From Mucilaginibacter robiniae (GTDB lineage Bacteria; Bacteroidota; Bacteroidia; Sphingobacteriales; Sphingobacteriaceae): 64,000 nucleotides of DNA. The notes beneath the pieces are model-generated. The model had not been told where the DNA came from. It did no database searches and was given only the letters and a program-made list of their open reading frames with translations. Positions 34,881 through 43,561 of this stretch are shown in pieces; position 1 is the stretch's first letter; each line of letters opens with the position of its first letter. Where the stretch lies: assembly GCF_012849215.1 (NCBI RefSeq), contig NZ_CP051682.1, positions 2,666,001 to 2,730,000 of the forward strand. The letters are read 5' to 3'. The position numbers and the translations under genes were made by a program.

Positions 34881-35783
34881 ATGAAGAAGAAAAAGATAAT
34901 TAAGCCCGGTTCACCAACAGTAAATAAAAAAGTAAGTTCCATAGCACCAACATCTATGGAGTACATTATGCTTTTTAATACTTGCGAAATAACAAAAGGA
35001 AAGGTTGCCGAAATAGACAAAGTAATTGACGAAAAGATTGTAGTCAACCGAGCAAGATATGAAGGGATCAGTAACTTGGTAAGAGGTGGAGGAGTTAATA
35101 ACGGGTCAATATTTAATAGCCAACCTTTATTTCAATCTTCTTATATTCCTTTTTACAATCGCTTTAATTCGCTACCAACTACAGCAAGTACAGTAGCAGC
35201 TTACAATTTATTTAACAATTCCAAACCTGTACAAAGTTCCTATTTTAGCAGAACTCAGGATTTGCTACAGGGGAAATTTGCTGATAACAGCAGTGCATTC
35301 GGTTTAAACAGAGATATATTTTCAGATACTGCATTTATAAGCGGTTCAGGTGTGCCTTGGTATTTTATTGCCTGTGTGCATTATCTTGAATGTTCTCTTA
35401 GTTTTAAAAAGCATTTACACAATGGTGATCCGCTAACCGGTTATACAGTACATGTGCCGGCTCACCGACCTAAAGTTGGACATGCACCGCCATTTACTTT
35501 TGAAGAAAGTGCAGTAGATGCCATAAAGCTGATGAAATATGATCAAGTTACCAACTGGAGTTTGCCTTTTATACTTTTAAAATTAGAAGGTTATAATGGT
35601 TTTGGTTACAATAGAAAAGGTATACGCACACCTTATTTATGGAGCTATTCCAATCATTACACCAAAGGTAAATATGTTAAAGATGGTATTTATGATGCTA
35701 ATGCAGTATCAAGCCAGTTAGGAGCAGCTGTTATTTTAAAAAGAATGGAACAGCGAGCTTTAATTCATATACCTAGAAATTAA
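34881..35783 (+). CDS. Lysozyme-family peptidoglycan hydrolase, probable T6SS effector
   Basis: This 300-residue protein has no signal peptide (N-terminus MKKKKIIKPG), so to reach peptidoglycan it needs a secretion machine. The N-terminal 150 residues are low-complexity and Asn/Ser-rich. The C-terminal domain (about 155-290) matches a phage-type lysozyme family that I recognise from ACVHYLECSLSFKKHLHNGD, PLTGYTVHVPAHRPKVG, PFTFEESAVDAI, LEGYNGFGYNRKGI and SPYLWS-like TPYLWSYSNHYTKGKY. Glu170 in HYLECSL is the likely catalytic acid. Its place between hcp and vgrG and the lipoprotein 4 bp downstream fit a T6SS effector and immunity pair. The effector role is inferred from context. Confidence 0.75.
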   Translation: MKKKKIIKPGSPTVNKKVSSIAPTSMEYIMLFNTCEITKGKVAEIDKVIDEKIVVNRARYEGISNLVRGGGVNNGSIFNSQPLFQSSYIPFYNRFNSLPTTASTVAAYNLFNNSKPVQSSYFSRTQDLLQGKFADNSSAFGLNRDIFSDTAFISGSGVPWYFIACVHYLECSLSFKKHLHNGDPLTGYTVHVPAHRPKVGHAPPFTFEESAVDAIKLMKYDQVTNWSLPFILLKLEGYNGFGYNRKGIRTPYLWSYSNHYTKGKYVKDGIYDANAVSSQLGAAVILKRMEQRALIHIPRN

Positions 35784-35787
35784 ACCC

Positions 35788-36390
35788 ATGAAGCCTTTTA
35801 AAAAGTTGGGTTATTACATCGTTGTGCTCTTTTTAATGCAAACGGCACAAGGCTGCACCAACAAGCAGCATACTCATGTAGCGGCTGATACAAGTACGAT
35901 CATCGATCAAAAGGCAGATATTAATGCTACGTCATCAAATGATGAAAAACAGTTTAGAAACACTTTAGTAAAGTTTAAAAGTGCTGTGAAGGTCAAGAAC
36001 AAAGTCGCAGTCACTGCGTTTTTTTATTTTCCATTGCAAACGGCACCCCAGTGGACGAACGATGAATTGAAAAGTTCAAATATAAAACCGCAGGATGGTT
36101 TGATTAAACAAGCAGAGTTCTTACAGTATTTCGATGATATTTTTACTAAAGATGCAATAAAGCTTATACCAGCAAGTAAAGAGGATGATTTATCAGAAAT
36201 AGACAAAGCCACTCCTGAAAATTATTATAAGATGTTGCAACAAGTAACCGATAAAGGTAGTACACTATACGAGCTGCAAAAACAATATACGCAGGATAAT
36301 GGAGAAGAAACCTCATTCGGGTTTGTATTTGGAAAAGTTGGAGGTATCTATAAGATAATTAGCTACTACCGTCCTTGGCCTTTGAAATAA
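35788..36390 (+). CDS. Lipoprotein, candidate immunity protein for the lysozyme effector
   Basis: The 200-residue protein has a lipoprotein signal (TAQGC, Cys23) and a mature domain of about 140 residues that I do not recognise by family. Its FRNTLVKFKSAVKVKNKVAVTAFFYFPLQ and C-terminal FGFVFGKVGGIYKIISYYRPWPL segments resemble small periplasmic alpha/beta cone folds. It starts 4 bp after the lysozyme gene. A periplasm-facing lipoprotein directly following a peptidoglycan hydrolase is the expected layout for a cognate immunity protein that protects against self and sister-cell attack. A structural role such as TssQ cannot be excluded. Confidence 0.6.
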   Translation: MKPFKKLGYYIVVLFLMQTAQGCTNKQHTHVAADTSTIIDQKADINATSSNDEKQFRNTLVKFKSAVKVKNKVAVTAFFYFPLQTAPQWTNDELKSSNIKPQDGLIKQAEFLQYFDDIFTKDAIKLIPASKEDDLSEIDKATPENYYKMLQQVTDKGSTLYELQKQYTQDNGEETSFGFVFGKVGGIYKIISYYRPWPLK

Positions 36391-36408
36391 CACATTAAGC
36401 CTTATAAT

Positions 36409-38226
36409 ATGGAAACCAAGATAAAAATTGATATTAGTATAGAAGGTACATCCATCACACACTTTTCGAGTTTTAACCTGGCGCAACGCTTTAATGAACA
36501 CCACACTTTTCAATTGCGTTTTAACCACGACCAGATAGAAAATACTAATAAAGTTACCCTCGAAAAATCTAAAGAGTTTATAGGGAAAAATTTGACGGTT
36601 CAGTTTGGCCGGGGTCAAGATTATGAGCACCAGTTTATAGGTAAAATAACCCGGGTTGAGATTGCTCAAAGTCATGGTTTCCAGGGCGATATAGTAGTAA
36701 GTGGATTTAGTCCGAGTATATTGATTGATCGTGGGCCAGATTTAGGCTCATATTTAAATAAAGATCTTAAAACTATTGTAGAGAAAGCAACAGCTGATGC
36801 ACCGCAGAATGATCTGAGCATGAATATTGCTCCGACCTATACCTCACCAATAGATTATATTATTCAGTACCGAGAAAGTGATTTTGAGTTCATTAATCGT
36901 CTTTCGGCAGAATATCATGAATGGTTTTATTACGATGGTGTTAAGCTTAATTTTGGAAAGCCAGCCAAGCTGGATGAAGTAACGCTTATCTACGGACGTG
37001 ATCTGCATAGTTTGCAATACGGCATGCAAATAGCGCCGCTTAATTATCAGAAATTTTCATATCATTCACAGCAAGATCAATTATTGAGCGCACAACCATC
37101 ACGCAGCAATCCTTCTTCGCCCGATCTTTCTCATGCTATTGCAGCATCTAACCAGGTTTATAGTAAACAATACAATGAGCCTTTAGATGTTAGGGTGAAT
37201 TCGCAAAAAGAGATAGATAACTTTGTGACAAATGAACATAAAGCATTAATATCTGAGTTGTTGAGTATAATGGGAAATGGTGATAACCCGCAAGTGAAAC
37301 TTGGAGGAATAGTAAGCATTAGTACTAGTATGCGTGCCGAAATAGGTTTTCAGGTTCAGGATTTTGGTAAATTTTTGGTTACTGCAGTTTATCATCAATT
37401 GGATGGCGTGGGTCATTACCAAAATACTTTTGAGGGTGTGTCAGCAGATTCTGAAAAGTTGCCAGTACGTAAAGTTGAAAAGCCACTTGCTGATATGCAA
37501 CTGGCTACGGTACTCGACAATAATGATCCTGAAAAGCAAGGGCGCATAAAAGTTCAATTTAAATGGCAATGTACTTCCAACGACCCAACAGAATGGTTGA
37601 GGTTGGTTACTCCAAGTGCCGGACATGACGATCAAGGTCAAAATAATAGAGGATTTTTTGCCATACCTGAAGTTAATGACCAAGTGCTGGTTGGTTTTGA
37701 AGAGGGGAATATAGCACGTCCTGTAATTATGGGTAGTGTATATCACGGAAATAGTGGCGATAGCATACGTCAAGTTAATAACCATTTAAAGAGCATTGCT
37801 ACACGTAGTGGGCATATCATAGGTTTTGATGATAGTGCTGCCACACAGGCTATCACAATCACCGATCGTAACAATAATGTGATTAAAATTGATACGGTTG
37901 GCAACAATATTACTATTACTGCACTTGAAAATATTAATATATCTGCTAAAAATATAACTATTAGTGCTGAAGAAAATTTAACCAGCACTGCAGGTAAAAA
38001 TGTTTATACTACTGCCGGCGATACATTGAGTGAAAGTGCAATTAAAACACATACAATTACCGCTAAAGATATCCTATCCACAGCTGATGATAGCGCTACA
38101 CACCGGGCCAAACTGTCGGAAACGATTGCTGGCAAGGTAACAGCCCATAGTGCTGATGAAGATATGGAGCTCGTTTCATCTAAGAAGGTAAATATTCAAA
38201 GCTCTGAAAAGGTCAATTTATTTTAA
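36409..38226 (+). CDS. tssI: T6SS spike protein TssI/VgrG
   Basis: The 605-residue VgrG has a gp27-like part with DYIIQYRESDFEFINRLSAE (about 148-168), equivalent to the family QYxESDxxFLxRLxE motif. The gp5 OB domain contains PEKQGRIKVQFKW and the consensus FFAIPEVNDQVLVGFEEGN, RPVIMGSVYHG. From about 475 there is a beta-helix needle with short repeats (NITITALENINISAKNITIS). No extra enzymatic domain is fused, so effectors probably attach through the PAAR-like protein encoded next. It lies 18 bp after the lipoprotein and 6 bp before the DUF4280 gene. Confidence 0.95.
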   Translation: METKIKIDISIEGTSITHFSSFNLAQRFNEHHTFQLRFNHDQIENTNKVTLEKSKEFIGKNLTVQFGRGQDYEHQFIGKITRVEIAQSHGFQGDIVVSGFSPSILIDRGPDLGSYLNKDLKTIVEKATADAPQNDLSMNIAPTYTSPIDYIIQYRESDFEFINRLSAEYHEWFYYDGVKLNFGKPAKLDEVTLIYGRDLHSLQYGMQIAPLNYQKFSYHSQQDQLLSAQPSRSNPSSPDLSHAIAASNQVYSKQYNEPLDVRVNSQKEIDNFVTNEHKALISELLSIMGNGDNPQVKLGGIVSISTSMRAEIGFQVQDFGKFLVTAVYHQLDGVGHYQNTFEGVSADSEKLPVRKVEKPLADMQLATVLDNNDPEKQGRIKVQFKWQCTSNDPTEWLRLVTPSAGHDDQGQNNRGFFAIPEVNDQVLVGFEEGNIARPVIMGSVYHGNSGDSIRQVNNHLKSIATRSGHIIGFDDSAATQAITITDRNNNVIKIDTVGNNITITALENINISAKNITISAEENLTSTAGKNVYTTAGDTLSESAIKTHTITAKDILSTADDSATHRAKLSETIAGKVTAHSADEDMELVSSKKVNIQSSEKVNLF

Positions 38227-38232
38227 AAAGCT

Positions 38233-38709
38233 ATGGCACAAGAACATTTAGTTGTACAAGGCGCTACCTGTCAATGTAATTTTGGCACAGCTACAGATAA
38301 ATTAAAGGTGCTATCACAGCAAAAGGAATACGCAAATGACCAAAATTCAGCTTTTAAATTAATAGCTAACACAAAAGATCTTGGTACAACTTTCGAAAAA
38401 AACACTTTCGGCTCATGCAGTAAACAAAACAATAGAGTTTGTACAGCCGTGGTTAGTGAATGGAAGCATTATTTTGAAGAGGTTGTTTTAAGTAATGGTG
38501 GCAAAATTTTGTTAGAGAACAGCAAAGCTACTTGCCCTATTGGTGGTCCGGAATGCATCAGGATTGTTTTGCACGGACAATCTGCCGAATTAAGTAAGCA
38601 GAACTTTAAAAATGCCCAACCAGCAGTTGCTAATGCTTTAAATCCGGCTGTTGATCTTAAAGAAATGGATCAGCCAGAAGAAGATATTGAAGGTTTAATA
38701 TTTCAGTGA
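38233..38709 (+). CDS. DUF4280 (PAAR-like) spike-tip protein
   Basis: The 158-residue protein has the DUF4280 pattern: VVQGATCQCNFGTATDKLKV at the start, NTFGSCSKQNNRVC near residue 55 and ATCPIGGPECIRIVLHGQ near 97. The several conserved Cys residues resemble the metal-binding tip of PAAR proteins. DUF4280 proteins cap VgrG spikes in T6SS and extracellular contractile systems and carry cargo. The acidic C-terminal tail (MDQPEEDIEGLIFQ) may be the adaptor to the next protein, whose frame begins at the same stop codon. Confidence 0.85.
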   Translation: MAQEHLVVQGATCQCNFGTATDKLKVLSQQKEYANDQNSAFKLIANTKDLGTTFEKNTFGSCSKQNNRVCTAVVSEWKHYFEEVVLSNGGKILLENSKATCPIGGPECIRIVLHGQSAELSKQNFKNAQPAVANALNPAVDLKEMDQPEEDIEGLIFQ

Positions 38710-38714
38710 TTGAT

Positions 38715-41474
38715 ATGTCTAACCAAAAAGGAGTATTAAAAATTAAACATGCCGGAGGTAAATATTATCCCAAAATGGGTAATGGAACATGTTTAGTTAT
38801 AGTTGCTAATCAGCCAAACAAATTTGAGGTTTCTGAATGGGTTACAGGCACTAAGGATGAAGATAAAAAGGCTGTTAAATGGTTGCTTGAGGATGGGCGT
38901 AGAAATAAAATACTCATGCAATTTGGTAATCGTGGGCCTGTAGTTAGCCAATTAAGCATTCCTCCAGAAAAGTGCGGAGTTTATAATCAGTATTATCTAG
39001 AAGCTACTTTAACTGGGCAAATTGATAAAAGTAAAGATACTGGTCTTTTAGTAAGAGGATATTGCCCACCGGCTATAGTAAAGTCGAGCTGGAGCTGGGC
39101 TGATGGCAAACCCGTTACAGTAGCGAATCCTATTTATTACGGTGATGATGTTAAACTACATATTGATACAGTAGGCTTATGTAACAGCGAGCTTGTTGTT
39201 AACGTTTATAGCCACAGATGGGGGCCTGATGTATTAGTGCACACCTATAATGGTGTTAAATGCACCAATGGGCAGGTTAATTTATTTATTCGTAACACGT
39301 TTTCCTGGTTCGGCAAAATGAAGTATGCTACCGAGGATAACGAATTTTATATTACAGTTACAGCCAAAGAGGTTAACGGTCTTATCAAAGATACTACCCC
39401 TAATGGTGATGTGTATCATGCACGGTATTTGAGGGTTAAGCATAAGTTGATTAATACGCCTAAAGTTCTACCATCAGCCAATTTAAGTCCGGTTAAGCTT
39501 GGTGCAAACGAGCTTAATATTAAACGCTATGAGCTGTGTGGCTTTACCCGTATTGAAGTTGCTGATGACCAGGATAGAGTTGTATTGTTTGATGAAGGTA
39601 AGCTGCGCCTGAAAGGTGAAATTCATAAAGATTTTATCATTTCAGAGATGATTCATTATGATTTTGATAAATCATTTATTAGGGCAGATGCCAAACCTAT
39701 ACTCAATAAAATAGGAGACTTTTTACTGGAATCGCCTTATGTGCCGGTTGAATTAGGGTCGCACACTGATGATAGAGGCAAGCCTGAGTATAACATGGCC
39801 CTATCTGAAAGACGGGCTAAAGCCGCTGTTGATTATTTGATATCAAAAGGCATTTCAGCAAACCGTATAACAGCAAAAGGCTATGGAAAAACTATGCTGC
39901 TCATCAAAGGCGAGCATCTTACCAAAGAACAGCATGAACAAAATCGAAGAACTACTATAAAGTTCAAGATATTTTCGAGTGATGCACAAAGCTTGATTTA
40001 TGAAACCATATCGCCAGATATCAACCTCAAGAAGAAGCTTAATATTACCATTAAAGACTTCAATGTAGCCGGATGTTTATACAAAGGCACACCCAAGGTG
40101 CACGATAACAAAAAGATCAAAGTTGTAAGCCATATTTCAGCACAAGAATCAAAACCAGCTACCAGCGTTACCATGCAAGGTGAAGTTTTACCGGCAGAAA
40201 TTTTTGCTAACTTAGCTAATGTAGAAGTTTTCCCGTTCAGGTATATATGGCCTATCTATAACCAGACTAACAACTTTTTGTACTATGTAAATACCTGCCG
40301 TTATTTTTCTGATAAAAATAAGCCAAGTATTTTAGTTAAGGCATATCCTGATATCAAATGGATATTTGCCTTCCATCTGAACCTTACGAACGATTTAAGC
40401 ATCAAAGGGCAAAACTTATCAAAAGATAAGCTTAAAGATTTGCAGAAAAAAGCTGGTAAAATTGGCGCTGAACGGCGGTGGGAGCAAAAGGAAGCCAGTT
40501 GGAAAATGAGTCTCCAAAGTGAATGGAACAAAGGGCAAAAGAAAAAGCTTTATCAAACCAAAGATTATGATATAAAGCTCAAGAAACTGTATGACTTGTT
40601 TGCCTCCATGGGTAATATGGCTGATGCGATCACCAACAGAACTAAAGGATTCATCAGAAACATTGGATTTAAAAACACACCTGTTTTATTTGAGGTAAAA
40701 CCACCCAATTTAACGATAGATGCCAGTTGGTATTTAAAACGAGCCAGAAAAGCAAAGCAGGCCATAGAGAAGATTGGCACACAAGTTGAATTTAATATAT
40801 CTGCAACGCCGCTCATAGGATTGGAGATGACGGTGGATTTGCTGGGTTTGACAATTTCGGCTGTTGCAGGTGCTTTTAGCGAAGGCGCTGCATCAAGACC
40901 TGCACTTGAACTATATCAAAAAATAAAAGATATGATGAACAAGGGTGTTGATGTAGGTGACGACGATTTCGGGTTTAAAACGCAGGCAGATGTGTATATT
41001 GATTTGGTAGTAAGCGGTATCATTAACCTTGACAATATTAATTTTTCATTTAATACGGTAAGTGACGGATCAGACACAGCATTAAAATTACAAACTACAG
41101 CAAGACTAAAGGTAGAGATTAAAGCCGGCATGTATGTTAAGGCACAAGTATCTTTAGTTGTTGTTAAAGCCAACGGCTATTTTGAAATGAGTGCTAAAAG
41201 CAGCGGCTCGGTTACCTTTGGGCATAAATTGAACTGCGTAGATGATGGCATTTATTATCGCCCTGTGCTTGGTTTTGATGGACTAGATGTAGAATACATA
41301 ATTGTTGTAAAGGCGGGAATTTCTTCGAAAAAAGTTCCAAGTGTTTCTAAAGACCACACGTTTTATGAGAAAAAAGGTGAGTATCGCGATTTGATACCGA
41401 AGTTTGATGTGATTAAAAGCTTTGAGGAAGTATCTGGTATCAGTGCAAACTTTATGCTGATTAAAAATGATTAA
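38715..41474 (+). CDS. Large OmpA-domain protein, candidate spike-borne T6SS effector
   Basis: This 919-residue protein of no named family has no signal peptide, so a periplasmic OmpA domain here implies export by the T6SS. Residues 1-300 form beta-rich modules (GGKYYPKMGNGTCLVIV; WSWADGKPVTVANPIYYGDDV). An OmpA-type peptidoglycan-binding domain occupies about 310-422 (IHYDFDKSFIRADAKPIL, ELGSHTDDRG, LSERRAKAAVDYL). The C-terminal 490 residues lack a known enzyme motif but contain a hydrophobic/amphipathic helix near 695-735 (TPLIGLEMTVDLLGLTISAV) followed by beta strands, as might suit a membrane-inserting toxin. I chose the ATG at 38715; a GTG at 38706 overlaps the preceding stop. Confidence 0.6.
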   Translation: MSNQKGVLKIKHAGGKYYPKMGNGTCLVIVANQPNKFEVSEWVTGTKDEDKKAVKWLLEDGRRNKILMQFGNRGPVVSQLSIPPEKCGVYNQYYLEATLTGQIDKSKDTGLLVRGYCPPAIVKSSWSWADGKPVTVANPIYYGDDVKLHIDTVGLCNSELVVNVYSHRWGPDVLVHTYNGVKCTNGQVNLFIRNTFSWFGKMKYATEDNEFYITVTAKEVNGLIKDTTPNGDVYHARYLRVKHKLINTPKVLPSANLSPVKLGANELNIKRYELCGFTRIEVADDQDRVVLFDEGKLRLKGEIHKDFIISEMIHYDFDKSFIRADAKPILNKIGDFLLESPYVPVELGSHTDDRGKPEYNMALSERRAKAAVDYLISKGISANRITAKGYGKTMLLIKGEHLTKEQHEQNRRTTIKFKIFSSDAQSLIYETISPDINLKKKLNITIKDFNVAGCLYKGTPKVHDNKKIKVVSHISAQESKPATSVTMQGEVLPAEIFANLANVEVFPFRYIWPIYNQTNNFLYYVNTCRYFSDKNKPSILVKAYPDIKWIFAFHLNLTNDLSIKGQNLSKDKLKDLQKKAGKIGAERRWEQKEASWKMSLQSEWNKGQKKKLYQTKDYDIKLKKLYDLFASMGNMADAITNRTKGFIRNIGFKNTPVLFEVKPPNLTIDASWYLKRARKAKQAIEKIGTQVEFNISATPLIGLEMTVDLLGLTISAVAGAFSEGAASRPALELYQKIKDMMNKGVDVGDDDFGFKTQADVYIDLVVSGIINLDNINFSFNTVSDGSDTALKLQTTARLKVEIKAGMYVKAQVSLVVVKANGYFEMSAKSSGSVTFGHKLNCVDDGIYYRPVLGFDGLDVEYIIVVKAGISSKKVPSVSKDHTFYEKKGEYRDLIPKFDVIKSFEEVSGISANFMLIKND

Positions 41475-41483
41475 ACAGTAAAT

Positions 41484-42080
41484 ATGAGAAAAATATTAAT
41501 AATTATGGTTGCAAGCTTTATGAGCTACTCTTGTACCGCACAAGAAAAGGTTGATTTAGAAAAGCTGACATTTAAGGAAGACCCACGCGTATTAGTTAAA
41601 AACCGGAAAAAATCTGCCGATCGGACAGAACCTTTAACCAGTTTACCGGCCTATACCACCTATGATATTGCTGGTTATAACTTTGGCCCAGTTGCGCTTA
41701 CGGAAGATTGTTTCGTTTCTTACTTATTAAATTCTGTAGAGGATAAAAAATTAGTAGGCTTAATTATCGGTTTCGAAACCGATGCTACCTCAAAGGCTAT
41801 TAATAAATATATTTTTAGTCATTATAGCAAGCCCGTTGTACTTGAGCCGGAAGTACAAAAGAAAGACAGGAACAATAAACTTTACCCTAGCAGTTCGGCT
41901 TATTTGTGGAGAAATGTAAAACCAGGATTATCACTTTTGTTGTCCAAAAGCCACCCTATAGAAAACGGAAAGCTTGTTGAAAATACAAATGTAGTACTCA
42001 TTAATAACATGGTGAAGCCAAGTTATGAAACCAACTTTAAAACTGTATTGGACAGAGTAATAAAAACATACAAGCCATAA
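41484..42080 (+). CDS. Exported (lipo)protein, candidate immunity protein 1
   Basis: The 198-residue protein has a signal sequence ending MSYSCTAQE; Cys17 could be lipidated, or cleavage could occur after TAQ. The mature part is not a family I recognise: it contains TTYDIAGYNFGPVALTEDC and LIIGFETDATSKAINKYIF. It starts 9 bp after the large OmpA-domain gene. An exported protein immediately after a candidate toxin gene fits an immunity role, but it could also be an accessory of the secretion system. It is unlike the lipoprotein that follows the lysozyme gene. Confidence 0.5.
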   Translation: MRKILIIMVASFMSYSCTAQEKVDLEKLTFKEDPRVLVKNRKKSADRTEPLTSLPAYTTYDIAGYNFGPVALTEDCFVSYLLNSVEDKKLVGLIIGFETDATSKAINKYIFSHYSKPVVLEPEVQKKDRNNKLYPSSSAYLWRNVKPGLSLLLSKSHPIENGKLVENTNVVLINNMVKPSYETNFKTVLDRVIKTYKP

Positions 42081-42082
42081 AT

Positions 42083-42631
42083 TTGAGTGACAGTCCCCAA
42101 AAAAGATTAAATTCATTGAAAAGACTAGGATTAAGTACTATACTTATTTGTACGATAATAACTTGTGTTGCACAATCAAATAAAATTAAGAATTCAACTC
42201 TTTTTCCAAATACATTTGAACTACTTGCCAGTGAAATTCCATCAGGGTTTGTAATCCAGCCAATTAGTCAAGAAGCCAAATCAATGGGTATCACTTCTAA
42301 TCCGGCTGTGGTAACTGATGCTAATATAATAAGTAGTATTTATGATGGTGTCAACATTCAAGCAGTTAGTGGTGTATTGATGGCTATGTATGTACAGCCG
42401 CATCACGATCAGGAATTAGGAGTATATATTGTAGGCTACAAATCCTTACCTCTACTAAAAAATGAAATAAGAAAGCTAACTGCAAAATTGGATCGAAGGT
42501 ATTTTACAAAAGATAAATATCTCTTCATCATTTGGTCGGATGCAGGTTCTTATAAGCAACAGGTAAATTTTATTGCAGAACGATTAAAAAGGCGTTTAAA
42601 CCTTGTTGAGGTTAAAGTTTTAAAACAGTGA
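42083..42631 (+). CDS. Exported protein of unknown function, candidate immunity protein 2
   Basis: The 182-residue protein is translated from a TTG (42083) or an in-frame TTG at 42116; no ATG is suitable. The N-terminus has basic residues and a hydrophobic core (LGLSTILICTIITCVAQ) that could be a type I signal or a lipoprotein signal at Cys28. The mature domain, with FELLASEIPSGFVIQPISQEA and LGVYIVGYKSLPLLKNEIRKL, is not recognised. It lies 2 bp after the previous exported-protein gene, so they are co-expressed. Two exported proteins in series suggest either two-part immunity or duplicated specificity. Confidence 0.48.
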   Translation: MSDSPQKRLNSLKRLGLSTILICTIITCVAQSNKIKNSTLFPNTFELLASEIPSGFVIQPISQEAKSMGITSNPAVVTDANIISSIYDGVNIQAVSGVLMAMYVQPHHDQELGVYIVGYKSLPLLKNEIRKLTAKLDRRYFTKDKYLFIIWSDAGSYKQQVNFIAERLKRRLNLVEVKVLKQ

Positions 42632-42644
42632 GTAAGATTAGTTG

Positions 42645-43544
42645 ATGAAATTTCTCATACGAATTATAACATTTCTAGTAGGTGTAAGCACCTGCATATC
42701 ATGTACGCCTAAACGCGGTCAGGACATAAATGCTCAACCTATAACTATTGAGAAAAGTAAAAACTATAAAATAATGCAGCCTTATTATCAAATAGATTTT
42801 AGCGCAGCTTCCTGTCAATTTGAAGCTAGCGTGAACGACATACCAGTATTTACTTTAAGTGTGGCAGGGCAAGCTTCTACCATGGTTCCTATTAACCCCG
42901 GTATATTTCAAAGCGGCAAACAAAAATTAAGTATTAAGTTACTGCCTTTACCAGGCGAATTGTCAGTGAGCCCTAACGCCGAATTCAAGTACAATATTAA
43001 AGTCTTTGATGTTAATCATAGCTTTACGTTCAAAGAACAACTTCCAGGATATGAATTCCCTCCGGTAGATGCATCCAAGTATTATCCTGTTCTTACACAT
43101 GAAAGCATTTTTATGGCTGATGTACCTTATACCATCCAAGCTTTTCAAAATGCTACAGATTTAAGAACAATGCCCGATCTTAAAGAACAGGTAAGAGCAG
43201 CGTACCAGCAAGTAGCTGATTTAATCGATCAGGCAGCGTACGACCGTTTTAAGGCAGCTTTGGCTAACCGTGAACAAATTATGTCCACTACTATGTATCT
43301 TAATAAACAAGAATCTGATGCCAGATTACAAGAACTAATTACTGATTTTCAATCAGGATTCAAAGTAGAGGCTTTGCCGCTTGATGCAGTTGTACATCTT
43401 TATGCAAATGGTAAAATAGCTGCCCTAAAGAAGCCTAATGGAGAATCAGCATTAACTCTAATAGATAAGAAAACAGGTGAAGAATTAACAATTGAACTCT
43501 CCGTCTATTTGCCGCAAGGTAAAACAACAATGGAGGTAATTTAA
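42645..43544 (+). CDS. Lipoprotein of unknown function at the end of the T6SS cargo block
   Basis: The 299-residue protein has a lipoprotein signal (STCISC, Cys20). A beta-rich middle part (YYQIDFSAASCQFEASVNDIPVF) is followed by a helical region with QVRAAYQQVADLIDQAAYDRF and a C-terminal beta segment (VHLYANGKIAALKKPNGES). I do not recognise the family. Position at the end of the vgrG operon suggests a T6SS accessory or immunity role. It converges on the unknown minus-strand gene with 17 bp between. The ATG at 42645 is chosen over a TTG one codon earlier. Confidence 0.5.
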   Translation: MKFLIRIITFLVGVSTCISCTPKRGQDINAQPITIEKSKNYKIMQPYYQIDFSAASCQFEASVNDIPVFTLSVAGQASTMVPINPGIFQSGKQKLSIKLLPLPGELSVSPNAEFKYNIKVFDVNHSFTFKEQLPGYEFPPVDASKYYPVLTHESIFMADVPYTIQAFQNATDLRTMPDLKEQVRAAYQQVADLIDQAAYDRFKAALANREQIMSTTMYLNKQESDARLQELITDFQSGFKVEALPLDAVVHLYANGKIAALKKPNGESALTLIDKKTGEELTIELSVYLPQGKTTMEVI

Positions 43545-43561
43545 GTATTAGGTTGTTGATA

